Below are positions 1 to 13,105 of a stretch of 64,000 bases of DNA, in pieces. Each line of letters starts with the position of its first letter. Position 1 is the first letter of the stretch. A model generated the notes under the pieces. That model saw only the letters and a list, made by a program, of their open reading frames with translations, was not told where the DNA came from and did no database searches. The stretch is from positions 1,736,001 to 1,800,000 of the forward strand of contig OZ251233.1 of assembly GCA_965240325.2 (NCBI GenBank), written 5' to 3'. A program made the translations under genes and the position numbers. This DNA comes from Rebecca billardiae RCC1528. Its lineage: Eukaryota > Haptophyta.

Positions 1-2829
<2,829 letters not shown>

Positions 2830-3026
2830 TCTCGCACTCGCATGAATGATGACGACGCGCCTGTATACTGACGCGCGACAAAATAATATAGGCCGAACTC
2901 GATCCGGTAGTAGCAGCAGCAGATGACACTTCATCAGGTATGGCGCGACACTATCGAGTATCGGGGCCCACGACATACGGGTAGCGCACGCTGGTTGGCC
3001 CCTGCGCATCGTCGCACCGCGATTGC

Positions 3027-4508
3027 TCAGTGGAGCGCGGCTGAAAGGGGCGGCAGCTGCACCACGCGCTGCGGCGCCGGCTGTATCGCGCCCGGGTCGT
3101 GCACGCCGAGCCCGAGCGCGGCCGACTGCTTGCCGCACGCGTACGCAGCGCCGTCCGCCGTCACAAACAGCGAGTGTGTGGCGCACAGCGAGCACTGGAG
3201 CACACGCGCATGGGCGAGGGTACCCACTTGTAGGGGGGACGCCGACAAGGTGGTCGTGTCAAACCCGAGCTGGCCGTCCCCATTCTTCCCAAACGTGTGC
3301 ACGCTGCCGTCCGCGCACACCACCGCGCTGCCGAAGACAGCGCCGCTGGCGCGCACTGCGCGGACGCCTGCAAGGGCCACAACGGGCGTGGGCACGAGCT
3401 GGGTGGCATAGTCGCCGTGCCCAAGCTCGCCACTATTCCCTGATCCGAACGAGTGCACCCCGCCCGCCGCGTCCACCACCAGGCTGTGGTTAGGGCCCGC
3501 GCTCATGTGCACGGCGCGCACGCCCGCCAGCGCCTCGATGCGCCTCGGCGTGCGCTGAGCCCGTCCGTCGCCGTGGCCGAGCTGGTCCCCGTGGCCGTGG
3601 CCGCAGGAGTACACATCACCACGCGACGAGAGCAGCAGCGTGTGCTGTTGTCCCGCGAATAGCCCACCCACGCGCACGCCGTCCAGCGCCTCGATGCGCG
3701 TCGGCTCGCACCGGTCCTTCGTGTCGCCGTGGCCGAGCTGGCCGCACCAGTTGAAGCCCCAGCTGTACGCACAGCCGGCGGCGGTGAGCGCGAGGCTGTG
3801 CTTGAAGCCGGCCGAAATGCTCACAACGGCAGCACCGCGTAGGTGAGTGACCGGCGCGAACGACTGCCGCTCATCCGTGTCCCCCGTTCCGAGCTGGCCG
3901 AAGCCGTTGTCGCCGCAGCCATACACTGACCCAGCATCGCTCAGAGCGAGCAGGTGGGCCCAGCCCGCCGCCACCGCGACCACGCGCACCGCGGACAGCG
4001 AGGCCACGCGCGTCGGCACACGCACTGCCTGCATGCCTGGGCAGCTGGTAGCCACGTGCGACCGGTACTCACCCGTTGGCGCCCCGGTGGCCTCATCTGT
4101 CACCACCTCCTCGCCGCATGTGTGCAGCCCTCCCTCCGCGTCCACAAACGCGCTGAAGCAGTTCTCCTCGTCTTGCCCGCCGGCGGCCACGACATCCACG
4201 TGCGCGAGCGCGAGCTCGAGCACGTGCTCGCGCGCAAAGAGCTCCTCCGTCCACGTGCTGACGCCCACGGGTAGCGTCGGCGGCAGCGCGCAATCATGCC
4301 CCCGCGCACGCGCGCGCTCGCGCAGAGCGTACTCAATCGGCGAGCGCTCGCTGGGCGCGCCGCGGAAGATGCGCGCCGTGGCGTTGGCGGCGGCGAGGTC
4401 ACGCGCACCGCCGAGGAGCAGGGTGATGCGCGAGATCATCTCGGGCGGCAGGTCGATCAGCAGCCGCGCTCCCGCGTGCGCCTCGTCATGCTCGGGCAAG
4501 GACGCCAT
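3027..4508 (-). CDS. F-box-like / RCC1-repeat beta-propeller protein
   Basis: A 493-residue protein with an F-box-like helix near the N-terminus (LPPEMISRI, then a D-L-A-A-A-N pattern, about residues 20-50) and six or so RCC1 repeats over about residues 130-490. The repeats are recognised by W/Y-G-x-N/G-x-x-GQLGxGD cores and repeated H-S/T-L-x-L strands, for example FGQLGTGD and CGQLGHGD. This layout suggests a substrate-recognition subunit of an SCF-type ubiquitin ligase or a guanine-nucleotide-exchange-like scaffold, as in other F-box/RCC1 proteins; the substrate cannot be told. The start ATG at 4508 is the first in frame and directly precedes the F-box. No intron is needed. Its 3' end faces the 3' end of the helicase gene about 200 bp away. 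Confidence 0.8.
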   Translation of the reverse strand: MASLPEHDEAHAGARLLIDLPPEMISRITLLLGGARDLAAANATARIFRGAPSERSPIEYALRERARARGHDCALPPTLPVGVSTWTEELFAREHVLELALAHVDVVAAGGQDEENCFSAFVDAEGGLHTCGEEVVTDEATGAPTGEYRSHVATSCPGMQAVRVPTRVASLSAVRVVAVAAGWAHLLALSDAGSVYGCGDNGFGQLGTGDTDERQSFAPVTHLRGAAVVSISAGFKHSLALTAAGCAYSWGFNWCGQLGHGDTKDRCEPTRIEALDGVRVGGLFAGQQHTLLLSSRGDVYSCGHGHGDQLGHGDGRAQRTPRRIEALAGVRAVHMSAGPNHSLVVDAAGGVHSFGSGNSGELGHGDYATQLVPTPVVALAGVRAVRASGAVFGSAVVCADGSVHTFGKNGDGQLGFDTTTLSASPLQVGTLAHARVLQCSLCATHSLFVTADGAAYACGKQSAALGLGVHDPGAIQPAPQRVVQLPPLSAALH

Positions 4509-4844
4509 CGTCTCACCTTGAGCAGTGAAGAGTCAACGATCGTACTACTGTAAAGTATTGTACTGTAGCTCCTACAGTACAGTACAAACACGTACAGTAA
4601 CATGTTGAATCGCGCGCGGTGTTCGTCATCAACGGCATTATTGTCATCCACGAGCAGCTGCAAGGTCACGCGACATGCAGTACGTGAAGTGATCATCGGT
4701 GACAGTGCCGACGGCGCTCCAAGCGCAACGCGGAATGCCAGGCGTGCGCAGTCGCGGTCGTCGGTGACATGATGTCATCGTCGCGCCATTCGTCATCATG
4801 GCCACGCGAGTCACACATCTGTATCTGGTTTGCGCGCCTGTTGC
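4509..4844. other. Intergenic stretch between RCC1 and P450 genes with a short hairpin
   Basis: AT-richer than the flanking genes. It contains a hairpin with 9-bp arms GTACTGTAG (4560-4568) and CTACAGTAC (4572-4580) and further TACAGT copies to about 4600, about 50 bp upstream of the RCC1 start. The rest is the P450 3' flank. I see no coding or RNA gene. Confidence 0.4.
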
Positions 4845-6524
4845 TCAGGCTGCCGCCCCGGCCGACGTCGGCCCGTGGTCGAGCGAGCCGCGCACCTGGT
4901 GCTTGCTGAGCTTGGCGGCGATCGGGCGCACGCGCACGCGCAGCCCGGAGCGCTTGGGCCCGAGCGTGACATCGGTGAACTCCTCCGGAGAGAGGTCCTC
5001 GCCCGCGGCGCCGGGCAGCGGCGGCGCCAGCTCGTACTCTCGGAGCACGGTGGCGAGGAAGGTGACCGCCTCGAGCTCGGCGAGCCGGAAGCCGAGGCAC
5101 ATGCGCGGGCCGCCGCCGAACGGGCACCACTGCGCGCGCGCCGGCCCCGCGCGCGCTTGCGCGTGCCGGGCGGGGCAGAACTCCTCCGCGTCACTGAAGA
5201 GGCTTGGGTCGCGCGCGGCGACAGCGACTGAGAGCATGCACACGGCGCCGCGCGGCACGTGCACGCCGCCCACCGTGGTCGCGCGCGTGCACAGCCGGCC
5301 GACCGAGGGCACGGTCGGGTACAGGCGGAGCGCCTCGTAGAAGACATCGCGGAGCGCTGAGAGCTGCGCCACGTGCTCGTACGCCAGGGGCCCGTCGCCG
5401 AGCGTGGCCAGCAGCACGGCGCGCAGCCGCGCCTGCTCAGCTGGGTCGTGCGCGAGGAGGTGCAGCGCCCAGGAGAGCGTGTTGGCCGTGGTCTCGTGGC
5501 CCGCGATGAGCAGGGCGATGATGTGGTCGCGCGCGTCCTCGAACGGTAGCTCGGCGCGGGCGAGCGCCTTCAGCAGAGATCCCTCGGCGGCAGCCCCGCC
5601 GCCCTCCTGAGGCCGGTCTGCATTCGTGGCGCAGGGCGAGCGAGGCGCGCCCGCGCGGTCGTACAGCTTGCGCGCGATCTCGGCGTACAGCCGGATGGCC
5701 TCGAGCATGCGCGACTGGCTTGCAGGTTGCAGCGCCTTCGGCAGCGCGCGGACCAGCCGCGCGAGCGCGCACGGCACCGCGAACATGGCCATGCCCCCGG
5801 CCAAGATGTGCGAGCCAGCATCGATGTAAGGCGAGCGCGAGTGCGCCATGCTGGCCTCGAGCGCGCCAAAGTCGACGCCGAAGCCGATGTCGCCGATCAC
5901 GTCGAGAGTCGACGCGACGAGCGGGTCCGAGACCTCCGCTTGCGCCCACCCCGCCTCCTCGCCGTCCCCGCCGTGCGGAGGCGGCGCCTGCGCGCGCAGC
6001 GATGCGCTCATCTGCTGCGCGCGCGCGGCGACGGACTCAAAGTAGGAGCGAAGCGCCCCGGATGAGAGGGCGGGGAGGAGCGCGTGGCGGTGCGCGCGCC
6101 ACACGTCGTTCGTTGGCTGCTGGAGGATGCCGCGCGGGAGCGCGCCGTTGCCGCCGGGCCGCACGTTGAAGCTTGCGGAGTCCTTCAAGATGGATTGCTC
6201 GGCGGTCGCCGCGTTGGAGAAGCACAGCGTGGCGCCGCGACCGAAGGGGAGGACGAGCTTGACGACCGGGCCGTACTTGGCATGGAGCTGACGCAGGTAC
6301 AGATGGCGCTGCGTGTAGAAGCTTGGGCGGCCCTCGCCGCCGGCCATGTGCGCGATGGCGCCGAGCCAAAACGAGTACGCCGGCCCCGGCACGTTGCGGA
6401 TGGTGCGCAGGAAGCGGAGACGCTCGGCCAGCGCGTACGCGGCGATGATCGCGAGGAAAGTCAGCGCAGTCTTGATCGTGGCGAGGTGCGTCAGCTCGCC
6501 AGTCACCACCGTGAGCATTGACAT
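4845..6524 (-). CDS. Cytochrome P450 monooxygenase, membrane-anchored
   Basis: Haem-thiolate monooxygenase, expected on the endoplasmic reticulum or plastid envelope; substrate unknown. The full signature set is present: the oxygen-binding I-helix AGHETTAN, the K-helix E-x-x-R in YEALRLYP, and the haem loop PFGGGPRMCLGF with its cysteine ligand, followed by a long L-helix. An N-terminal hydrophobic segment (TALTFLAIIAAYAL) lies at about residues 19-33, followed by a Pro-rich hinge (VPGPAYSF). I chose the ATG at 6524 because it puts the anchor close to the N-terminus and gives 559 residues; an upstream in-frame ATG at 6665 would add 47 basic residues unlike a P450. One exon. It is divergent from the GBP-like gene, about 260 bp apart. 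The family is certain; the clan is not assigned. Confidence 0.9.
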   Translation of the reverse strand: MSMLTVVTGELTHLATIKTALTFLAIIAAYALAERLRFLRTIRNVPGPAYSFWLGAIAHMAGGEGRPSFYTQRHLYLRQLHAKYGPVVKLVLPFGRGATLCFSNAATAEQSILKDSASFNVRPGGNGALPRGILQQPTNDVWRAHRHALLPALSSGALRSYFESVAARAQQMSASLRAQAPPPHGGDGEEAGWAQAEVSDPLVASTLDVIGDIGFGVDFGALEASMAHSRSPYIDAGSHILAGGMAMFAVPCALARLVRALPKALQPASQSRMLEAIRLYAEIARKLYDRAGAPRSPCATNADRPQEGGGAAAEGSLLKALARAELPFEDARDHIIALLIAGHETTANTLSWALHLLAHDPAEQARLRAVLLATLGDGPLAYEHVAQLSALRDVFYEALRLYPTVPSVGRLCTRATTVGGVHVPRGAVCMLSVAVAARDPSLFSDAEEFCPARHAQARAGPARAQWCPFGGGPRMCLGFRLAELEAVTFLATVLREYELAPPLPGAAGEDLSPEEFTDVTLGPKRSGLRVRVRPIAAKLSKHQVRGSLDHGPTSAGAAA

Positions 6525-6783
6525 CGTGGCTGGATGCGGAGGGTGCCGGCGAGCGTGTCTCAGCGTGGAGTTCGCAGTGGACGGCCAGTGGTGGTCGCGC
6601 CTTGGCGCGCACTTTCGGCTCGGCCAATTTCGGAGCCCTGCCGTCGGGCATTTTTTCGGGGGCATCGACCCCCCCCTTTATTTTTCCGCCCGCCGGACGC
6701 GTCCGGGCCGGGCCGTGCGTCCGCGGCGGGCGTGAAACGGGCGGGCTGGGCTGCTTTTGAGCTCGCCGAGACGACGCCCCAAG
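6525..6783. promoter_or_regulatory. Shared promoter of divergent P450 and GBP-like genes
   Basis: A 259-bp head-to-head spacer. It contains the only T-rich runs nearby (about 6652-6685, TTTTTTCGG and TTTATTTTTCC) and a CCAAT-like GGCCAATTTCGG near 6620. Assignment as a bidirectional promoter rests on position and base composition only. Confidence 0.35.
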
Positions 6784-9609
6784 ATGCGGACCAAGGCGCA
6801 GCACGCGAACGCGAACGCGGACGGCCCGCTCCAGCTGATCCGGGCGGAGAGCGACGGGCGGCTGAGTGTCTGCGAGGATGCTGCCGCGCGCATCCAGGCG
6901 CTACCCGGCGAGTTCGGCGTGTGCGTCGTCGGCGGCGCATATCGCACCGGCAAGTCCTTCCTGCTCAACCAGCTGACGGAGCGCGGCGGCGCGAGCGGCT
7001 TTCGCGTGGGCTCGAGCGTGAACGCGTGCACGAAGGGCATCTGGATGTGGGGTTCGCCCGTGCAGCTCACGCCGAACGCGCCGCCCGTCCTCTTCCTCGA
7101 CACCGAAGGCCTCTCGTCCACGGTCGCGGACGAGCAGCACGATGCGAAAATCTTTTCCCTCGCGGTGCTCCTTGGCTCCATGTTCGTGTACAACGGGGAG
7201 AAGGTGGTGAACAACGCGGCGATCGACTCGCTCTCACTCGTCGCCAACCTCACCGAGCGCATCCGTACCGCCGCCTCCTCGGACGGCGAGCCGACGCGCG
7301 CGGACGACTCGCAGGGCGGTGGCTCGGACGACACGGCCGCGGCCTCGCTCGCCGCGGAGCTGCCGGACTTCGTGTGGCTCCTTCGCGACGCGTTCCTCGC
7401 GTTCGAGGACGACAGCGGCCGTCCAATCAGCCCGCCCGAGTACCTCGAGCGCTCGCTGCAGCCGCAGCCCGGTAAGGGCGCGGCGGCCGCGGAGCGCAAC
7501 GCGACCCGTGCCGCCATCGCGCGCCTCTTCCGCAGCCGCACTCTGCACGCTCTGCCGCACCCGACGGTGGGCACCGCGGTGGCGGAGGGCGAGCTCTCGA
7601 CGCTGCCCGACCTGTCGCGCGTCAACCCGGCCTTCCGTGACGCGCTTGGCGCCTTGCGCACCCACATCGCCGGCGCGATCCGCCCCAAGGCCGTGTGCGG
7701 CACGACGCTGACTGGAGGCGCCTACGTGCAGCTCGCGCGCGCGTACGTGTCCGCGATCAACGATGGCGCCGTGCCCACGATCCGCTCGGCGTGGGCGGCG
7801 GTCGCGTCGGCGGAGTGCGAGACGGCGGCACGCGCGGCCGTCGAGGCGTACGCCGCCTCGCTGCGCGCCGCCCTCGACGCCGACCCGTCCGCCTCCGAGG
7901 CGAGCGTCGAGCGTGCGCACGCAAGCGCTCTGTCTGTGGCCGTTGCCGCATTCCGCGCGCGCGCAGTCGGAGCGCCCGGACTGGTCGCCGAGCACGAGGG
8001 TCGCGTGCGCGAGGCGGCAGAGACAGAGAAGGGGCGGCAGCTCGAGCTGCTGAGCGCGCGCTCGAGTGCAGCGTGCGAGCTCGCGCTCTCGCGCGCGCGC
8101 GAGGCCCTGCGCGCCGCGGCCGCAACCGTGAGCAGCGTGCCATCGGCCGCGGACGGCGCGCGCGCGTGCGCGCACGAGGCGCAGACGGTCGCGGCCGCGC
8201 TCGCCACGGGCGCGCGCGGCCCGGCGCGCGACGGCGCGCTCGTCGCGTTCGCGTGCGACGTGCTCCCCGGCTGGGCCTCCGAGCTCGTCGGCGCCGCCGG
8301 TGCGCGCACCGAGGCGGCACAAGCTGAGCTCGCGGCCGCGCGCTCACAGGCCGAGAAGGCGCGCGCGCGCGCGGACGAGGCCACTGCGCGCGCCACGGCC
8401 GCCGCCAAGGAGTCCGCGGACGCACTCGCCGAGGCGCGCGCTCGCGCGAGCGGCGCGCAGGCGCGCGCCGAGGCGTCCAGCGCGGAGCTCGCGGCCGCGC
8501 GCACGCAGGCCGACGCTGCGCGCGCGCGCGCGGACGAGGCCGCGGCGCGCGCCACCGCGGCAGACAAGGAAACGGCTGTGGCTCTTGCTGAGGCGAGCGC
8601 TCGCGCGAGCGGCGCGGAGGCACGCGCGGAGCAGCTGCAGCGGCGCGTGGCGGATGCCGAGGCCGCCGCCGAGCGCGCGCGCACGAGCGGTCGCGAGGAT
8701 GAGGCGCGGGCGCACGCCTCGGCCGTCTCAGCGCAGCGCGCCGCCGACGCCGCGCGCGCAGAGGTAGCCGCCATCGCTGAGCGCGCGGCCAGCGCGGAGG
8801 CGCGCATGGCAGCGGCCGACGCCGACGCGCGCGCGGCGAACGAGTCGCTGGGCGCGCAGGCAGCCGAGCTCACGCGCGTCCGCGCCGACGCGGCGGCCTC
8901 CTCCGCCGAGTGCGCCACGCTGCGCGCGCAACTGGCTGCCCTGTCCGAAGTGCGCGCGCGACATGCGCGGCCGCACGGCGTCGCACCACCGCGCCGCGCG
9001 GCGCGCTGCGCGTGCGCACGCGCGTGAGTGAGGCGTGGGTACGAGCGCGCGCTGACGCGTCGAGCGCGACGCCCGCCCCGTCCCTGCGCTTCGCAGGAGC
9101 TCACGCGAGCGCGCCAGGCGCGCGCAGCCGCCCCGGCCGCGCCGGCGATTCCCTCGCCGCTGCGCGAGCTGGCCGCCGATCAGCCGGGCGCGGCCGCTCC
9201 GGCCGCGGGCACCAAGCGGCGCCGCACGGAGACCTCGGCAGGCGCGCTGGTTGAGCCGGCGTATGAGCCCGAGCTGCCGCCGCTGCCGCCGGCGGAGGGC
9301 GAGGCCGAGGCGAGCACCACGGCGTGCGCGCCGCTCCCATCGGTGCGCACGCAGCCGCAGCCCACCTACGCCCCGCGCGCGCCGTGGCGCGCAACCCCAC
9401 CCCGCGTCGGTGCCGCGCGCGCTGCTTGCGCGCGGCGCGACCGCCGGCCACGCGCTCAGCAGCAGCCCCTGACCACGCCGCGCGTCACCGCCCACGCTCC
9501 GCAGGCGGCTGTGATGCAGGCGCGCCTGAAGAAGGCCGGGCTGACCGCAAAGGCAATCCCCCGCAAGCGCGCCGAGCTCGAGGTGCTCTACCGGCAGCAC
9601 TGCCACTGA
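6784..9609 (+). CDS. Guanylate-binding-protein-like large GTPase (GB1 family), 2 exons
   Basis: Dynamin-superfamily GTPase of the GBP/GB1 type, which in other organisms oligomerises and acts on membranes or in the nucleus. From the ATG at 6784 the P-loop GAYRTGKS is at 51-58, the switch region CTKGIWMW at 82-89 and DTEG at 106-109; a RD-type G4 (WLLRDAF) follows. A helical region comes next, then a long Ala/Arg/Glu coiled coil with near-repeats from about residue 500 to 700. An intron at 8950-9096 (GTGCGC...CGCAG, phase 0) links to a second exon with a basic, NLS-like KRRR run and a C-terminal helix (ARLKKAGLTAK) that resembles a short SAP-like motif. Spliced length is 892 residues, longer than animal GBPs (about 590). 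A nearby alternative acceptor cannot be excluded. Confidence 0.8.
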
Positions 9610-10132
9610 GCTCACTGAGGAAGGCGTGAGCTATGATCAAGATGCGCTGAAGATACTACTATACGACGAGGGACGACATCCTTGGATCCTTGGTGAGGCC
9701 CCAGCGGATGACCCACCGCGCGAGAGGGGGCGTCCTCCGGCTTGATGTCAAGACGACTGATGACGAGAGTCACGAGAGTAGGCTGCGCTACGGAGTTCGG
9801 GGCCGGGGGTGAGTGTCACCGCTACCGGGTGGCGGGTCGAGCCAGACGCGGCAGACGCCAGACGGTGAGTGAGAGAGTCTGTCACAGAGAGAGAGAGGGT
9901 CGTGAGAGAGTTCTGCAGTACCCGAGTACGCCGTCGTACGCAGTATCATACGGCAGTTTGCCAGTGCCAGCCAGTACGGCGGAGTAGACGTCGTAGTATA
10001 TGCATATGCATATATACCTGATATACGACGCGTAGTAGGCGTAGTTAGAACAGCACTGCCTCGCCCTCCGGCCGCCCGCCGCCACCGCGCCCGACGATAG
10101 CTTCTCCTGCTTCACGTCCGGTCAGGGCGTCG
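9610..10132. other. Intergenic, convergent 3' flanks of GBP-like and patatin-like genes
   Basis: Lower-GC spacer with a GA-rich run near 9885-9905 and an alternating purine-pyrimidine stretch (ATATGCATATGCATATATA, about 9997-10016). Both neighbouring genes end here. No coding or RNA gene is seen. Confidence 0.4.
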
Positions 10133-11296
10133 TCAGGCGGCCACCGCCCCAGTCCACGGCCAAGCGTCATTGAACAGGGTGAGGGCATCGACTGCCGCGT
10201 TGGCGGCGTCGGGGCTGCGAGCGCCGAAGACGAGCGCCGCGTCATCGATGCCGCGAGCCATCGTCTCCACCGCGAAGCTGGGCTCCAGGTGGTAGGCCAG
10301 CGCCAGGTGGAAGCCGGGCGCCTTCAAGAGGTTGCACACGAGCTGCGCGCGAGCCGGGGGCGGCGGCGGCTGCGCCTGCGGCTCAGCGCGCGCGGCGCTG
10401 GCGGCGAGGTGCGCGTCAAAGTCGACGAATGCGTTGCACGGCATCGCCACGCCTCCATCCACGCACCACCGCCCCTCGCACTGCTCCAGGAACGTGCCTG
10501 TTGCAGTGAACGCCTCGCGCACGGCGCGCCGCGTCCCGAGCCTCGCGATCAGCCGCCCGCGCGGCCGGGCGAACGGCGTGGTGACGGCGACGAAGACGCG
10601 GCCGTCGAGCGCGCGGGCAAGGGCAGCGTCCTCGCCTTCCTCCCCCGACCCGTCGCTCGCCTTGTCGGCGCCGTGCGCAGGACCAGGAGCCCCGGACTCG
10701 GGCGCAGGACCAGGAGCCCCGGACTCGGGAGAAGCCGCCGGCGCATCGGCCGCACCCCACGTGCGCGCTATCCAGTCCGCCAGCCAGCGCTGCTGGTGGT
10801 CGACCGTGGCCGGGCCGATGCCGCCGTTCGCTGCATGTAGATCCGCCATCGCGAGGTAGTGCGCCACCGCGTGCGCCTCGCTCGGCGCGAGGTTGAGCAC
10901 CACAGCCGCCTTGGCACCTGACGAGGCGCCTGCATACCGCCGGAGCGCGAGCGGCGCGCCCGCGCGGATCAGCGCGGTGAGCAGCATGTGCACGCCGACG
11001 AAGTAGACGGCATGAAACCCAGCACCCGAGCACGCGAGGTCGAGCTCGGGGGGCCACCACGACGCCGCCTCGCCACCGGCCGCGCGTGCGCGCATGAGGC
11101 GCGCCGCCGCGGCATCCGCACGCGCGAGCAGCGCAACCACGCGCTCGTCGTCGGCGGGCGGGCGCGAAAGCAGCCGAAAGAGCTCGGCATCAAGCTCCGC
11201 CAGGCTCTTCCGGTAGATAGGACGGCGCAGCGTGGCTAGCGCACGCGGGATCCATCCTGTAGTGCCCGCCCACTGCGCCGATTGTGGGGCCGCCAT
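10133..11296 (-). CDS. Patatin-like phospholipase/lipid acyl hydrolase
   Basis: A 387-residue lipid acyl hydrolase of the patatin fold, which cleaves fatty acids from membrane lipids or triacylglycerol with a Ser-Asp dyad. The oxyanion loop is CSGAGFHAVY (about 89-98), the nucleophile elbow is GASSG (123-127, Ser125) and the dyad Asp is in DGG (280-282). A linker at about 190-207 carries a short direct repeat (ESGAPGPA twice), also visible as a 27-bp DNA repeat. The start ATG at 11296 is the only upstream one. No signal peptide or transmembrane segment is obvious. The glycine loop is SGAG rather than the usual GGG, so activity is likely but unproven. Confidence 0.75.
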   Translation of the reverse strand: MAAPQSAQWAGTTGWIPRALATLRRPIYRKSLAELDAELFRLLSRPPADDERVVALLARADAAAARLMRARAAGGEAASWWPPELDLACSGAGFHAVYFVGVHMLLTALIRAGAPLALRRYAGASSGAKAAVVLNLAPSEAHAVAHYLAMADLHAANGGIGPATVDHQQRWLADWIARTWGAADAPAASPESGAPGPAPESGAPGPAHGADKASDGSGEEGEDAALARALDGRVFVAVTTPFARPRGRLIARLGTRRAVREAFTATGTFLEQCEGRWCVDGGVAMPCNAFVDFDAHLAASAARAEPQAQPPPPPARAQLVCNLLKAPGFHLALAYHLEPSFAVETMARGIDDAALVFGARSPDAANAAVDALTLFNDAWPWTGAVAA

Positions 11297-12031
11297 CGTA
11301 CTATCATTATCATAAGACTACTATAACAGTTTGAAACAAATATTACCACTACCCCCATAGGCCCATACAGTAAGAATAAGAGACGCCTATGACACACAGT
11401 AGTAGTAGCTCAGGCAGCAGGCGAGATTGATGACGCCAGCAGTGACTGATGTCACCGCCCATGAAGCCGTCGCCGATGATAGCGCGCAGTCGTGAGTCGG
11501 AATAATATAAGCAGCAGATGATTCATGAAATATCTTATTCAGCCGTCCGCCGCCTGCGAGTGCGAAGTGCCGGAAGTGCGAGGGCCTGGCGGCGACCCGA
11601 GCGGTCGTGCAGCTGCTGGATGAAGGCTGCGCGCAAAATAGTAACATTGAATACGAAATGATGTATACGACTATAATCGGCCCATCACCGCCCATGATGC
11701 AAACGAGCCCCGCGCCCGCTGCCGCTGTCGCCAACCTGCAACCACCCTGCGGCGTGCGTCGCGCGCGCACGCCGCGACAGTCACGGTCTTAGGCGGGCTG
11801 CGCGGCACGAGCGCACGCGCGCCGACGCGTCGCGGGCGCGTGCGACGCGCGACGCGTCGCGGAGCGTCTCGGCGCGGTGCGCGCGCGTACGGTATGCATA
11901 ATAAGTAGGTCACAAGCCAAGGCAGCCGGCGCCGAGCCCCCCGAGCCCCCCGGCCCGCGCGTTGGCGGCATCCTGGCTCCTGCCGGACCACTGACCGGCC
12001 GCCAGCACGGTGGCATCCGGATGGTGCGCGC
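11297..12031. other. Intergenic stretch upstream of patatin-like gene
   Basis: Mixed composition. At 11371-11425 it holds one copy of a dispersed motif (AAGAATAAGAGACGC followed by CACACAG...GCTCAGGCAG) that recurs near 28922 and 37490. About 11790-11890 is dense in CGCGACGCGTCGCGG-type short palindromes. No supported gene. Confidence 0.35.
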
Positions 12032-12888
12032 TCACTCATCGACGCCAGCGGCATATCCACCCAGGGCCTCAGCCACCGCCCCCTCCCCGCGTGCGCTGCT
12101 GCTGATGGCGTTGGCACCATGCCTCGCATGTAGCAGCGCGCGCAGCAGATACGCAATGGCGCACACGAGCAGCGCGATCACCGCGCTCTGGACGCGCAGC
12201 GCGCCCGGCAGGGGCGCGTCAGGCGTGGGCGCCAAGTCACGCACGTCGCCGTACGGCACGTCGCGCCGCAGGCCCTCGCACGAGTCCGGATGCCCCGCGC
12301 CGATCATGCGCGCTGCATAGTCCTGGCGTAGGTAGCTCGCCGCGCGCTTGCGAGCTTCCGGCTCGGAGTGCGCATCGACGCGTAGGCTGTCGAGCGCGTC
12401 CACGCCCTCGACGAGGACGAAGACGAGCGTGTTTAGCGCGTCAGTCGCCACGCGCAGCAGCGCGCCCGCGTCGATGCCGTCGAGCAGGTGCTGCGCATCC
12501 TCGTCCACGCACGCCTGTCCGAGCTGCATCAGCCGTTCTGCCGTGCGCTTCGTGAGCAGCTGCTCGGCGTGCGCGCCAAGCGTCTCGCGTATCTCGGGGA
12601 TGCGCTTGAGGTTGTTGGGGTGGATGCCGCGGTGCTGCACGGTGATGAATCTGGTCAGCACCGCCGTCGCCTCCGTGGAGATCTGCGCGCGACGCCGCGC
12701 AGGCGGTCAGCTTGCACGCTGGCGCGTGCGCGGGGCATGCGGTGTGCGCAGGGACGCGCGGCACTCACATCGGGATCGACGCGCTGCAAGAGCCTTGCCA
12801 CAGCGTCCATTGAGCGCATGTGCCGCTCGCGCGCGTCGTCGACCTCGTCCTCGTCCTCGATCGCGTCGAAGCGGCTGTAGTCCACCAT
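12032..12888 (-). CDS. Hypothetical tail-anchored membrane protein, 2 exons
   Basis: I do not recognise the family. Exons are 12888-12769 and 12682-12032; the intron 12683-12768 has a standard GTGAGT donor and a GCGCGCAG acceptor and is phase 0, giving 256 residues. The N-terminus is acidic (SRFDAIEDEDEVDDA) and the middle is helical and Leu-rich, including a T-R-F-I-T-V-Q-H-R-G stretch. One strongly hydrophobic helix (AVIALLVCAIAYLLRALL) lies about 20-40 residues from the C-terminus, typical of a tail-anchored protein with its bulk in the cytosol. The ATG at 12888 was chosen over a non-ATG extension. The splice joins two otherwise orphan frames into a continuous acidic-helical-TM protein. 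Confidence 0.6.
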
Positions 12889-13105
12889 GCTGCTCGCGCC
12901 GATCGCGCCCACGCGGAACGCCTGCTTTTGCCGCCAAGAACCGCGGTCCGGATTCGGCGATTTCAAGTTCCCGAAGACCCGGACGTGAAACTGTGCGCCG
13001 CCTGCACACCTCCACCGCCGCGCCACCGGCCCACCGCCAGACGCCGACGGTCAGACAGTAGAACGCGCGGACCAACTACGCCAGCTATTTAACAGTCTGA
13101 CATCG

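Noticed and set aside
7722-9104. 460-codon antisense frame under the GBP-like gene
   Set aside because: Ser/Ala/Arg mirror of the coiled coil; no motif or start context.
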